Under the pieces are notes generated by a model. The model saw only the letters and a list, made by a program, of their open reading frames with translations, had not been told where the DNA came from and searched no databases. From assembly GCA_040900165.1 (NCBI GenBank), contig JBBDZM010000009.1:41333-105332 (forward strand): DNA of 64,000 bases, in the 5' to 3' direction. Positions 39,273 through 47,374 of this stretch are shown here, piece after piece. How positions within the stretch are numbered: the first letter of the stretch is position 1; every line of letters begins with the position of its first letter. This DNA comes from BOKZ01 sp040900165 (GTDB taxonomy: Bacteria; Patescibacteriota; UBA1384; 2-12-FULL-50-11). Position numbers and translations under genes: made by a program.

Positions 39273-40376
39273 CTATTTTGTTTTGAAGTATCCCGGACGC
39301 TCTTGATATATCTTGCCCGATAACTCGAGCATTGTCAGCTGGCGCAGTAGCGCATCAACCGACAGGCCAGATTTTTCGGCGAGCTGATCGATTGATAAGC
39401 CCGAGCCATCGGCTAGCAGTTCCAGAGCGTTGTCGGAAAATGCTACGGGCGAATGTAAGTCTACCGGCGGATTCCCTGTTTGGTCAAGTAGTGCTTCGTC
39501 CTCGACAGAAATATTATAGAAATCAGAGAGCTGGATTGGGTCGATTAGCGGTGTGGCGCCTTGGGATATTAGATAATTACAGCCTTCGCTCGATAACTTG
39601 GTGACATCGCCCGGTACGGCAAAGAGTTCTCGATTATAGTCGATGGCACTACGAGCGGTCGTCATCGACCCCGACTTAATCGCCGCTTCAACTACAATAG
39701 TTGCCCGAGATAATCCGGCAATAATCCGGTTGCGAATTGGGAAACGATAGGCATATGCTGGCGAGCCTGGTGGATACTCGCTAATTACCGTCCCACCCAA
39801 CTGGACAATCTGCTTAGCAATATGGCGGTGACCAAGTGGATAAATCTTATCTAATCCACCGGCTAAAACAGCGATTGTTTGGCCACCAGAATCAATACTT
39901 TTTTGATGAGCTAATTTGTCAATGCCATATGCTAACCCCGATACAATCGTCAATTCTTTAGCAACGCTAGCTGTCACTAATTTGTTTATTGCTTCCTTGG
40001 CATAGGCAGTATGTTTGCGGCTGCCAACAATACTAATAGTTGGGCTATTAAGTAGCCCAACATTGCCAACGACAAATAACCACAACGGCGGATCGGGCAT
40101 TTGTTTAAGCAGTTCGGGATAATCGGGGCTGGAAAGTGTTAGTAATTTAATCGACTTTGGCAGTGGCCGAGCCTTTTGGCGATCGGTTAGCGCCCCAACC
40201 TGCTTATCGGGAAGTAGCTGATGTAGTTGATGATGCGGTGTTTTAATAAACTCACTTAACGAACCAAAACTCTTTTTAATTTTATTCCAATAAATTGGTC
40301 CGATCTCTTCGACGCCGGCCAACGAAACAATCGTTTCATCATCGACATCGAAAAAGTCCCTCATAACCCTTGACAT
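39273..40376 (-). CDS. dprA: DNA processing protein DprA
   Basis: Loads RecA on single-stranded DNA taken up during natural transformation. 367 residues: an N-terminal SAM/HhH part (LAGVEEIGPIYWNKI), a Rossmann core (SIVGSRKHTAYAKEAI, IVSGLAYGIDKLAHQ, TIAVLAGGLDKIYP, SGSMTTARSAIDYNRELFAVPG), and a C-terminal winged helix. Together with type IV pili and a PilT motor it suggests competence for DNA uptake. A plus-strand promoter -35 overlaps its start codon. Confidence 0.93.
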   Translation of the reverse strand: MSRVMRDFFDVDDETIVSLAGVEEIGPIYWNKIKKSFGSLSEFIKTPHHQLHQLLPDKQVGALTDRQKARPLPKSIKLLTLSSPDYPELLKQMPDPPLWLFVVGNVGLLNSPTISIVGSRKHTAYAKEAINKLVTASVAKELTIVSGLAYGIDKLAHQKSIDSGGQTIAVLAGGLDKIYPLGHRHIAKQIVQLGGTVISEYPPGSPAYAYRFPIRNRIIAGLSRATIVVEAAIKSGSMTTARSAIDYNRELFAVPGDVTKLSSEGCNYLISQGATPLIDPIQLSDFYNISVEDEALLDQTGNPPVDLHSPVAFSDNALELLADGSGLSIDQLAEKSGLSVDALLRQLTMLELSGKIYQERPGYFKTK

Positions 40377-40399
40377 TTATATCCAGATTATGGTATTTT
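40370..40399 (+). promoter_or_regulatory. Promoter of the candidate small RNA at 40406
   Basis: TTGACA (40370-40375), 18-nt spacer, TATTTT (40394-40399). It overlaps the divergent dprA start. Confidence 0.65.
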
Positions 40400-40405
40400 T
40401 CTCCA

Positions 40406-40567
40406 GCTTGCGAGTAGGCAGCTATTAGGACTGATTAATACTGAGTCTTAATACCTTTCTGCTACGCTACCCCTGGCCCCAAAAAAGCCGGTCGGGAAAA
40501 ATTGCATAAGCAGGTAGTGAGAGCAGGAAGGAACAAAAAACCGTTGGTGAAAACCAGCGGTTTTTTT
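40406..40567 (+). ncRNA. Candidate small RNA between dprA and rplK
   Basis: About 160 nt with its own promoter and a textbook terminator. Stems seen: ATTAGGACT/AGTCTTAAT (one wobble) and a longer stem in which CTGCT and CTACC pair with GGTAG and AGCAG. No ORF. GGAAGGAA occurs, but the SRP RNA apical consensus is otherwise absent, so SRP is not claimed. It lies opposite to rplK and to dprA. Confidence 0.55.
40541..40567 (+). terminator. Intrinsic terminator
   Basis: CCGTTGGT/ACCAGCGG stem (40541-40548/40553-40560) with a GAAA loop, seven T after it and six A before it. Confidence 0.88.
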
Positions 40568-40574
40568 AATGTGC

Positions 40575-40760
40575 TAGAATACTCCCAGTCAAAGTTGTTG
40601 ATGAAGGACGTGACAACCTACGATAAGCACCAGCAAGCTGGAATAGCGGCCCTACCGGGTCCTCGTTAAGCACTTGAGCTGGTTGATCTCCGAATAGGGA
40701 AACCTGGCCTGTTGTAAAAAGGCTGGTCACTGTCCCTTGAAAAAGGACAGGAACAACAAT
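40575..40760 (+). pseudogene. Fragment resembling the 5' end of 23S rRNA
   Basis: GATGAAGGACGTG (40600-40612), CGATAAGC (40621-40628) and GATCTCCGAATAGGGAAACC (from 40685) match, in order and at similar spacing, the conserved start of domain I in bacterial 23S rRNA (E. coli GATGAAGGACGTG, CGATAAGC, GATTTCCGAATGGGGAAACC). Upstream CCCAGTCA also resembles the rRNA. Similarity fades after about 40760. No other rRNA follows: rplK lies just downstream in the opposite direction. A decayed rRNA fragment is the simplest reading; a stable domain-I RNA piece is the alternative. Confidence 0.65.
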
Positions 40761-40871
40761 GGCGAGTGCACATTCTCTAGTTAGAAACAGCACGGAGCCG
40801 CTCTTCCCAGGGCGGCTTTAAAAAATTACTTAACTACGAGCAGTATCGCTACGAGGGATGAAGCAGCTGAC

Positions 40872-41297
40872 TTACCCAGTAACCTCGATACCCATCGACC
40901 GGGCAGTTCCTTCGATAATCTTTGATGCCTGCTCAACGGATCGGGCATTAAGATCGCTCATTTTGTTTTCGGCAATCGCCATAATTTGGGCTTTGGTAAC
41001 TTTACCGACTTTCTCTTTGCGGGGGGTCTGCGAACCCTTGTCTAAACCGGCAGCTTTTAATAGCTGGTTGGCGGCAGGAGTGGTTTTAGTAATAAAGCTA
41101 AATGATCGGTCTTCATAGATAGTTAGCTCAATCGGCACAACTGTATCGCCCATTGGCCGGGTTTGCTCGTTAAATTGGCCGACGAACTCCATCAGGTTTA
41201 CGCCGTGGGGACCCAAAGCAGTACCAACTGGCGGCGCTGGTGTGGCCTTACCGGCGGGAAGTTGTAATTTAACGATTGTTTTAATTTTTTTTGCCAT
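40872..41297 (-). CDS. rplK: Ribosomal protein uL11
   Basis: Binds the GTPase-associated centre of 23S rRNA. 141 residues: KTIVKLQLPAGKATPAPPVG, TALGPHGVNLMEFVGQFN, FITKTTPAANQLLKAAGL and a conserved C-terminal tail. Follows nusG. In many bacteria rplA is next; here rplA is 14 kb away beside pth. Confidence 0.96.
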   Translation of the reverse strand: MAKKIKTIVKLQLPAGKATPAPPVGTALGPHGVNLMEFVGQFNEQTRPMGDTVVPIELTIYEDRSFSFITKTTPAANQLLKAAGLDKGSQTPRKEKVGKVTKAQIMAIAENKMSDLNARSVEQASKIIEGTARSMGIEVTG

Positions 41298-41398
41298 TTT
41301 ACCCTTTCAGGGAAGTTCCAACGCCCAATTCCCAAGTCCCAATGATTGTTATTTGTAGTTTGTTAGTTGTTTGGTTTTTGGGGGTTGGTATTTTCATC

Positions 41399-41992
41399 TT
41401 ATATTTTCTTTACTTGTAAAAAGTCTAGATTCACTGGTGTTTCTCGGCCAAACATTGAGACCGAGACTTTAATCTTACCCTTGACCGGATCGACTTCGGT
41501 AATTTTTCCTTCGTAACCCTTGAGCGGGCCGTCGTTGATTCGGACTAAATCGTCGATTTTTATATCAACGGTGTGCTCTGGCTCGTCTTTAGCCATTTTG
41601 GCTTTGATGGCATCGACTTCTGATTGGGGGATTGGCGTTGGCCGAACGCCGCTGCCAAGGAATCCTGTAACGCTGGGGGTATTGCGAACAACGTACCACG
41701 ATTCGTCGGTAACGATCATATGGACAAAAACATAGCCGGGAAAACTGCGTTTTTCGACGATCCGACGCTTGCCGTTGCGGATCTCGACTTGCTTTTCTTT
41801 GGGTACGACGACATCGAAAATAAAATCCTTAAGTTTTAGATTCTCTGTTCGCTGTTTAATGTTGTCAGCGACTTGGTCTTCATAGCCCGCGTAAGTATGA
41901 ATCACATACCAACCGGCTTCGCCGCTCTGTCGAGCGGCTTCGGTGGAGTCTGTGATTTCTTCGGTCTTTTTATCGGTCTTTTTATCTGTCAT
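41399..41992 (-). CDS. nusG: Transcription antitermination/termination factor NusG
   Basis: Binds RNA polymerase and couples it to Rho or ribosomes. 197 residues: a short acidic N-terminal lead, an NGN domain (WYVIHTYAGYEDQVADNIKQ, FPGYVFVHMIVTDESWYVVRNTPSVTGF) and a KOW domain (VRINDGPLKGYEGKITEVD). It starts 2 nt after the secE stop. Confidence 0.96.
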   Translation of the reverse strand: MTDKKTDKKTEEITDSTEAARQSGEAGWYVIHTYAGYEDQVADNIKQRTENLKLKDFIFDVVVPKEKQVEIRNGKRRIVEKRSFPGYVFVHMIVTDESWYVVRNTPSVTGFLGSGVRPTPIPQSEVDAIKAKMAKDEPEHTVDIKIDDLVRINDGPLKGYEGKITEVDPVKGKIKVSVSMFGRETPVNLDFLQVKKI

Positions 41993-41994
41993 TT

Positions 41995-42186
41995 TTATCT
42001 AGTAATACTAATTAATACTAACTGCTGGAAGCCGTAATCGATACCGGTAAATACTGCTGCGGATATGGCGACAACAACTATAACCATGCCGGTGTGTTTG
42101 ATAACCATTTGACGGGTTGGCCAAACGACTTTCTTACCCTCTTCGTAGACTGTCCGAAAATAATTCTGTCCAAGATTGATCGCCAT
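41995..42186 (-). CDS. secE: Preprotein translocase subunit SecE
   Basis: Small essential subunit of the SecYEG channel. 63 residues with the amphipathic motif EEGKKVVWPTRQMVIKHT and one membrane helix. Between rplU and nusG; its ATG overlaps the rplU stop (TAATG). Confidence 0.93.
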   Translation of the reverse strand: MAINLGQNYFRTVYEEGKKVVWPTRQMVIKHTGMVIVVVAISAAVFTGIDYGFQQLVLISITR

Positions 42187-42584
42187 TATTTTTTACCGGC
42201 CTTAACTGTTTTTTTGACAACTGTTTTTTTGGTAACCGTTTTTTTAACTGACGTTTTTGGTTTAGCCGTAACTTCTTTTAATTTTGTTGGAGCAATCTTT
42301 GCCGTCTCGCCCATAACTTCTAGTTGGGTTAACTGCTGGCGATGGCCGTAACGGCGCGTATAGCGGACTTTATTTTTAAATTTTAGACCGTGAACCTTAT
42401 CACCGAGAAAGCTTTTAAGAACTTTGAGCTTAACTTCTTTGCCGGAAAGAAGATCTTTGGTGACAATAGTCTCGCCATCTTGGGAGTCCAGTTGGTTAAC
42501 AATAATACGACTGCCTGGCTCAGCTACGAATTGCTTGCCACCTAGTTCGATCACCATTACTGTTTTTGTCGCTTCTTTATTCAT
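42186..42584 (-). CDS. rplU: Ribosomal protein bL21 with Lys-rich C-terminal extension
   Basis: 132 residues. The L21 core is seen in MVIELGGKQFVAEPGSRIIV, then KVLKSFLGDKVHGLKFKNKVRYTRRYGHRQ (quoted in part). The core is followed by an extra Lys/Thr-rich tail (KKTVTKKTVVKKTVKAGKK) absent from standard L21, which resembles the extension on L1. Its place ahead of secE-nusG is unusual; L21 is normally with rpmA. Confidence 0.88.
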   Translation of the reverse strand: MNKEATKTVMVIELGGKQFVAEPGSRIIVNQLDSQDGETIVTKDLLSGKEVKLKVLKSFLGDKVHGLKFKNKVRYTRRYGHRQQLTQLEVMGETAKIAPTKLKEVTAKPKTSVKKTVTKKTVVKKTVKAGKK

Positions 42585-42652
42585 TTGTGTAACAAATAAT
42601 TAATTGGAACAGAGAATATTGTACGAAAAAATACCTGTTACGTCAACGAGAT

Positions 42653-43777
42653 TTAGCCAAACACAATCTTTTTATGGCGAATCGCAATGCTTTCCAATAT
42701 TCCGATTAGCGCCATATCAACAATCAGCGCCGTACCGCCGTAGGACATAAACGGCAATGGGATGCCGGTAACTGGCAGTAAACCCACGTTCATCCCAATG
42801 TGGACAGCCGTTTGAAAGAAAAACTTGGTGGCAATGCCAAGTGCTAACAACTGCCCAAACGGGTCAGTAGAGTCCCGGGCAATTGTAATCGCCCTAAATA
42901 CCAAGATTACATAGAGGATTAAGAGAATTGATGAACCAATAAACCCCGTGGCTTCGGCATAACCGGCGTAGATAAAGTCGGCGTGTGGGACTGGCAAAAA
43001 GTTTAAGACAGTTTGTGAGCCCTGGCCAAATCCTTGCCCACTTAATCCCCCACTGCCAACAGCAATTAATGATTGGATAACATTGTAGCCCTCGCCCAGT
43101 GGGTCGGATGCTGGGTTTAAAAATGTCTCAATTCGTTGCTGCTGGTAGGGCTGTAAATTGTGTAAGTTTGATAATAACAATCCCAACCCAATTACCATAG
43201 CGATAACCATCCCCACTAATACCCGCCAACTCGGTTTAGCGCCGATAAATACAGCGATAAAAATCGTCAAGATTATTGTCGTTGTGCCGAGATCCGGCTG
43301 GACAACTACCATTATTAAGGGCACGGCAGCAAAGATTAGATACATTAATATTTTCCGAATATTTATCTGACCGATTACTGGCGCTAATATTTTGGCCGCG
43401 ATAATTGCCGCGATAGCTTTAAAAATTTCTGATGGTTGGAGCTGGAAAAAGCCAAAATCAAGCCAACGGTGAGCGCCGAAAACTTGCGGTACAAACGACA
43501 AGTTTACCGCGATCATTGGCAGTAACGGTACCAACAAGATTATCCCAATAGCATATATTATATATGAGTAAGACTGTAATAATCGGTAATCACTAAACAT
43601 AAAATAAACCAGCGCTACTAGCCCTAAAAGCGCAAACACTCCCTGATCGATTACTAAGCGGTAATCGTGCTCCTGATAGGTAATTGTGAAAATTGTCACG
43701 ATACCAATAACGATAGTAATTAGCGGTAACGCTAACACAAACCAATCAATTGGTAGGCTGAAAAGTTTTCGCATCAA
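42653..43777 (-). CDS. rodA: SEDS-family peptidoglycan polymerase RodA/FtsW
   Basis: Polytopic glycosyltransferase of 374 residues with about ten membrane helices. Seen: GAHRWLDFGFFQLQPSEIFK, LVVQPDLGTTTIIL (quoted across the conserved Asp), and the C-terminal GMNVGLLPVTGIPLPFMSYGG. Without a neighbouring PBP2 gene RodA and FtsW are hard to separate; the charged short N-terminus favours RodA. Overlaps the RNase H gene by 4 nt. Confidence 0.9.
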   Translation of the reverse strand: MMRKLFSLPIDWFVLALPLITIVIGIVTIFTITYQEHDYRLVIDQGVFALLGLVALVYFMFSDYRLLQSYSYIIYAIGIILLVPLLPMIAVNLSFVPQVFGAHRWLDFGFFQLQPSEIFKAIAAIIAAKILAPVIGQINIRKILMYLIFAAVPLIMVVVQPDLGTTTIILTIFIAVFIGAKPSWRVLVGMVIAMVIGLGLLLSNLHNLQPYQQQRIETFLNPASDPLGEGYNVIQSLIAVGSGGLSGQGFGQGSQTVLNFLPVPHADFIYAGYAEATGFIGSSILLILYVILVFRAITIARDSTDPFGQLLALGIATKFFFQTAVHIGMNVGLLPVTGIPLPFMSYGGTALIVDMALIGILESIAIRHKKIVFG

Positions 43778-44235
43778 CTCCGGTGATTGTCCAAAGCGTA
43801 GTTGGCTAACTCGTCGGCTCGCTTGTTGAACTGTCGGCGGATGGCACTAAGGGTATAAATATTTCCCGAGTCGGTTAGTCGCTCCAGCTTTGATTTAATA
43901 CTGTCAAATAGCGGCCGAAGCGCCGGGTCTTTCACCCGGTATTCGCCCATTAATTGTTTAATCATTAGCTCGCTGTCAGCATAGAACTCTAGGGACGACT
44001 CAGCTATAGACATCTCCAACAACTTATCAAGAGCAATATCCAACGCCCGATACTCGGCCTGGTTATTGGTGGTTTGACCAATCCTTTGGCAGTACTCGGT
44101 TAGGTTATTATCCTGTTTGATAGTATGCCCAAGGGGCGTACTTAGTGGTTCACTAGCCACTATTACATACGCGATTGCCGCGTCGCCCGGATTACCGCGA
44201 GAAGCGCCGTCGGTATGGATAGTAAACTTAGTCAT
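43774..44235 (-). CDS. Ribonuclease HI-family protein
   Basis: Cuts RNA in RNA-DNA hybrids. 153 residues with all four acidic residues of the DEDD site: TDGASRGNPG, NNQAEYRALDIAL, YADSELMIKQL and NKRADELAN. This is the short HBD-less type widespread in Gram-positives and CPR. Coupled to rodA by an ATGA overlap. Confidence 0.88.
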   Translation of the reverse strand: MTKFTIHTDGASRGNPGDAAIAYVIVASEPLSTPLGHTIKQDNNLTEYCQRIGQTTNNQAEYRALDIALDKLLEMSIAESSLEFYADSELMIKQLMGEYRVKDPALRPLFDSIKSKLERLTDSGNIYTLSAIRRQFNKRADELANYALDNHRS

Positions 44236-44273
44236 GTCTGGCCAATATATCGCAAGCTAAACGGTTAAGCCAG

Positions 44274-45257
44274 CTAGAACCCACGCCTGATTGTGCCAGT
44301 GTTTCCGCCGGAGTAAAGGATAAAGTCGAATATACCAATTAGTCCGCCCGTCTGCCGATTAACTTGGGCGATCAGGGTGCGCTTAGCACTGCCGAAGTAG
44401 CCGGTTGATAGGATCTCGGTGGTTAGGCCGTCGAACTCTGGGCCGATAGTCCTTGAATCTCCAGTGTCAGTAATGCCAGTCGTTGTTACAAAGGCAAACT
44501 CAACGTTGCAATAATATGCTCTGACTCGTATCGAGCTAACGGTTGAGTTGCCCGGGTTATTTATCTGCATATTAGCGATGGCGGCGGAGTCGTAAATATA
44601 ATCGCTGACAGTTGGATTGGCGTAGGCGGCGATATCCTGGGAGACAATATTGCTACCGTCACTGGATATCTTAATCTGCTGCAAACTGACAAATGCTTTA
44701 TCCAAATCGGCGGGGTCGCAGGTTGAAGCGAAGCGGAAGCCATACCGCAGGTAGTATACGGATGTTGTTTGAGAAAATCCGGTTAAATTGATTACCGAGT
44801 CTTTCTCCAGTCGGTCGTTGGATCCGCTAAAATCAAATATTCCATCGTTGACGTTGATACTGGTGGTTTTGAAGTTTATAACCGAGTCGTAGTACTGATA
44901 GTTTGGGTCATAATCGTCGTTGATGCCATCTTCGATTCCCGTATCGGAGTCGATCTCAAAATTTTCAACGCTTGGCGGATAAGTGGCCTTAGTCAGGTTG
45001 AAACGGAATTTCTTATCGGGAGTCGTTTGAGTATTTCTATCAAAACGATATCTCGCTAAGCCATCCTCGATACCGGCTTTGGCGGCGTAGTAGGCCGCTA
45101 GGTTATCCTCCTCACGCACCGACTGACTAAACTGAACTAGGGCGATCCGTTGAGTAGAAAAAATAATCGTTGTGATACCGGCCACTACCAACATCACCAT
45201 AATTAGAGCACTACCCCGTTTTTCCCCTCGTAATCGCATATTTTTAGCGTATCGCAT
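44274..45257 (-). CDS. PilX-like minor pilin/pilus assembly protein
   Basis: 327 residues. N-terminal GSALIMVMLVVAGITTIIFS is a prepilin-like hydrophobic helix preceded by basic residues, and AAYYAAKAGIEDGLARYR matches the PilX family. The rest is an uncharacterised beta-rich domain with paired cysteines (FASTCDPADL, AYYCNVEF). Last gene of the minor pilin set, starting directly after the stop of the previous one. Confidence 0.75.
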   Translation of the reverse strand: MRYAKNMRLRGEKRGSALIMVMLVVAGITTIIFSTQRIALVQFSQSVREEDNLAAYYAAKAGIEDGLARYRFDRNTQTTPDKKFRFNLTKATYPPSVENFEIDSDTGIEDGINDDYDPNYQYYDSVINFKTTSINVNDGIFDFSGSNDRLEKDSVINLTGFSQTTSVYYLRYGFRFASTCDPADLDKAFVSLQQIKISSDGSNIVSQDIAAYANPTVSDYIYDSAAIANMQINNPGNSTVSSIRVRAYYCNVEFAFVTTTGITDTGDSRTIGPEFDGLTTEILSTGYFGSAKRTLIAQVNRQTGGLIGIFDFILYSGGNTGTIRRGF

Positions 45258-45995
45258 CTATCCCCCAGGAACAAATGATGAATTAATGCTATAACAACTA
45301 GCCGGATCGGTTGAGCAAGGGCCACTAAACTGCGTTGGTTTAATTGTTAGATCGATACTTAGCAGCGGCGCCACGTTGGTTTGACTGGCCGTGTAGGGGT
45401 CTACTCCGCCGAAAATTGGCGCATCATCAACGCTGAATTTATCGCTAATAATGTCGCTAAGGATTCCGGTACGATTAGGGTTGCAGGTAATTAGTAGTTG
45501 TGGTTGGGCACCGATTGAGCAGTCTTTAGCTTCCTCGAGTTTTAAGGCGGTGCGTCCGTCGACGGTTGCTAAAATATATTTCCTTAGAACCAGCTCGCTA
45601 TTGGATGCTTCCGGATATTTTAACAGCAACGTAACGCAACTAGGCGCAAAGTTAATCCCCAACGATGTTGCACCGTTCGAGCAATCGTTGGTAGTGCTAA
45701 TAAACGGTTTATCCAGATAGACGTAATGCAGGTCGTTGCTAATCCGATCAATAATTGTCCGAGCCGCTTCGGTCCGTTCGCGAACGGCCGTACTTCTGAA
45801 AGATGAGTCGGCACTGCGAGCAAACGCCCCCAAAGTAAGAACGACAATACCAGAGAATATCGCCACGGAAACTAATAGCTCAATTAGAGTAAACCCAGCA
45901 CCATTTTTCGGTATGACCAATCGGTTTTTTAGCTTTCGTATCGCATTACCATGGTGCTGGGTGAATGATCGTTTTTTTTGAATAAAACCGGCCAT
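45258..45995 (-). CDS. PilW-like minor prepilin
   Basis: 245 residues. A class III leader ends in GAG before FTLIELLVSVAIFSGIVVLT, the PilD cleavage site and pilin helix. The leader is longer than usual (over 30 residues). The globular part has four cysteines in pairs. Starts 1 nt downstream of the PilV-like stop. Confidence 0.8.
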   Translation of the reverse strand: MAGFIQKKRSFTQHHGNAIRKLKNRLVIPKNGAGFTLIELLVSVAIFSGIVVLTLGAFARSADSSFRSTAVRERTEAARTIIDRISNDLHYVYLDKPFISTTNDCSNGATSLGINFAPSCVTLLLKYPEASNSELVLRKYILATVDGRTALKLEEAKDCSIGAQPQLLITCNPNRTGILSDIISDKFSVDDAPIFGGVDPYTASQTNVAPLLSIDLTIKPTQFSGPCSTDPASCYSINSSFVPGG

Positions 45996-45996
45996 C

Positions 45997-46770
45997 TCAC
46001 TGGGTTAGCAACTGCCAGTTAGTTAAAATAGTCGCTATCTCACTGGATCGGTAGATGTCCTTATCTTGCCATATAACAATACTGCGCACTTTGACGGCGT
46101 TGCCATCGGGGATCAACTTGTCTTGAACAACCCGGTTATAGTTTAAGCTGGGCTTGGTAAATTTACAGTAAATATCTTCCTCCCAAATATTATCGCCGCT
46201 GTAGCACTCGCTCGGGAGATCTCTCGTACCGTCAATTACGGCATTATAGTCATTCCCATCCTTAATAGTGTTGCAGTTAAGCAAACCGTCCTGCTGGTCG
46301 GCTTCGGCGGCTAGGGCTTCGATGCAAGTGAACCGGTAATAAGTAACTTGGCCAACGGTGATTGTTTCGGCCAGGGTGGGATCAAAATCGGCCGTGGTTG
46401 TGTCGATAACGTTACCAAAATCTGCTCCGTCGTAATTTAGCGACCATTTGTTGGGGGTAACCGGATCTTCGCCCAATTGGTACCAGCCGTACTCAATCGG
46501 ATCTTCTGCCGGCGCAAACCAAATAAATTTCCCTTCGCTACCCGGAGTATTAAAACCACCGCCTTTAACTGTATCGTTGCGAATTTTGGTGGTCAGCTCG
46601 ATCGCTTCGGTAGCCAAACTATTAGCCGATGCTTGGTCGGCTGTAATCGCTGTACCCTGAATAATTGAGTTGCTTAGTCCCACAACTGCCGCCGAAACAA
46701 TAAACAAAATACTGCTGGCAACGAGTACTTCAATAAGGGTGAAGGCCTTACTAGTTTTCATCTGGGACAT
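45997..46770 (-). CDS. PilV-like minor prepilin
   Basis: 257 residues. The leader MKTSKA precedes FTLIEVLVASSILFIVSAA. Cysteines are in FTCIEALAAE, GLLNCN, SECYSGD and IYCKF. An in-frame ATG at 46761 gives the shorter, more typical leader. Overlaps the GspH-like gene by up to 20 nt. Confidence 0.8.
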   Translation of the reverse strand: MSQMKTSKAFTLIEVLVASSILFIVSAAVVGLSNSIIQGTAITADQASANSLATEAIELTTKIRNDTVKGGGFNTPGSEGKFIWFAPAEDPIEYGWYQLGEDPVTPNKWSLNYDGADFGNVIDTTTADFDPTLAETITVGQVTYYRFTCIEALAAEADQQDGLLNCNTIKDGNDYNAVIDGTRDLPSECYSGDNIWEEDIYCKFTKPSLNYNRVVQDKLIPDGNAVKVRSIVIWQDKDIYRSSEIATILTNWQLLTQ

Positions 46771-47374
46771 ACTCTACTTTAACACGTGCTGTGTAATCCT
46801 CTAGGCTCACTAGAGCACTAATCCCCGGATATCTTAGGGTAAATACCGGGGTTGGGTAGTCAAATTGGGGCGCTGCTTCTACCCAAATACCACCGGCCTG
46901 TTGGAGAGCGAACAGCTTTTGGGTGGGAACCCGAAAGGCGATAAACTGATTCAACCCCGCCCCAATCATCTCGATGCTTTTGCTTAATTTTATTTTCTCA
47001 ACCACGCACTCCCCGCTACCGCTCGTTAGCTGGGTAATTGCCGAATCTGGTGAGCAAGCAATGGCCGGATCGGTTAATGGGCGGCCAATTTTGACGACGC
47101 CAAAGTAATTCGACGTATCGGCCGGGATAACGATAGCGTAGTAGCCAACTTCGTCAGATGTACCGACAGTGTTACTCGCTTCGTCCAGTTGTTGGGTGGA
47201 GCCAGATAACAGCCGGACTTCCTCAAGCTTGGAGCTAAATAGGTCGACGTCGTTAGTAATCTGGTTCTTATTGAGCGATCGGTCGATATTGGGCACCAAT
47301 AGAGCAATTAATAAGCCGATAATCGCAATCGTCACCAGCAATTCTATTAATGTAAATGCTCTAGAACGATGCAT
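46751..47374 (-). CDS. GspH/FimT-like minor prepilin
   Basis: 207 residues from ATG 47374, chosen because it gives a short leader MHRSRA before FTLIELLVTIAIIGLLIALL and has a GGGGA SD. The globular part fits the GspH/FimT pseudopilin type. It overlaps pilD by 14 nt. Confidence 0.8.
   Translation of the reverse strand: MHRSRAFTLIELLVTIAIIGLLIALLVPNIDRSLNKNQITNDVDLFSSKLEEVRLLSGSTQQLDEASNTVGTSDEVGYYAIVIPADTSNYFGVVKIGRPLTDPAIACSPDSAITQLTSGSGECVVEKIKLSKSIEMIGAGLNQFIAFRVPTQKLFALQQAGGIWVEAAPQFDYPTPVFTLRYPGISALVSLEDYTARVKVEYVPDEN

Noticed and set aside
40406..40567. SRP (4.5S) RNA
   Set aside because: GGAAGGAA occurs but the surrounding stem and the AGCAGCC partner of the SRP domain IV consensus are absent.
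40566..40793. Minus-strand 75-codon ORF over the 23S-like fragment
   Set aside because: The conserved rRNA blocks on the plus strand explain the sequence better; no SD and no recognisable protein.
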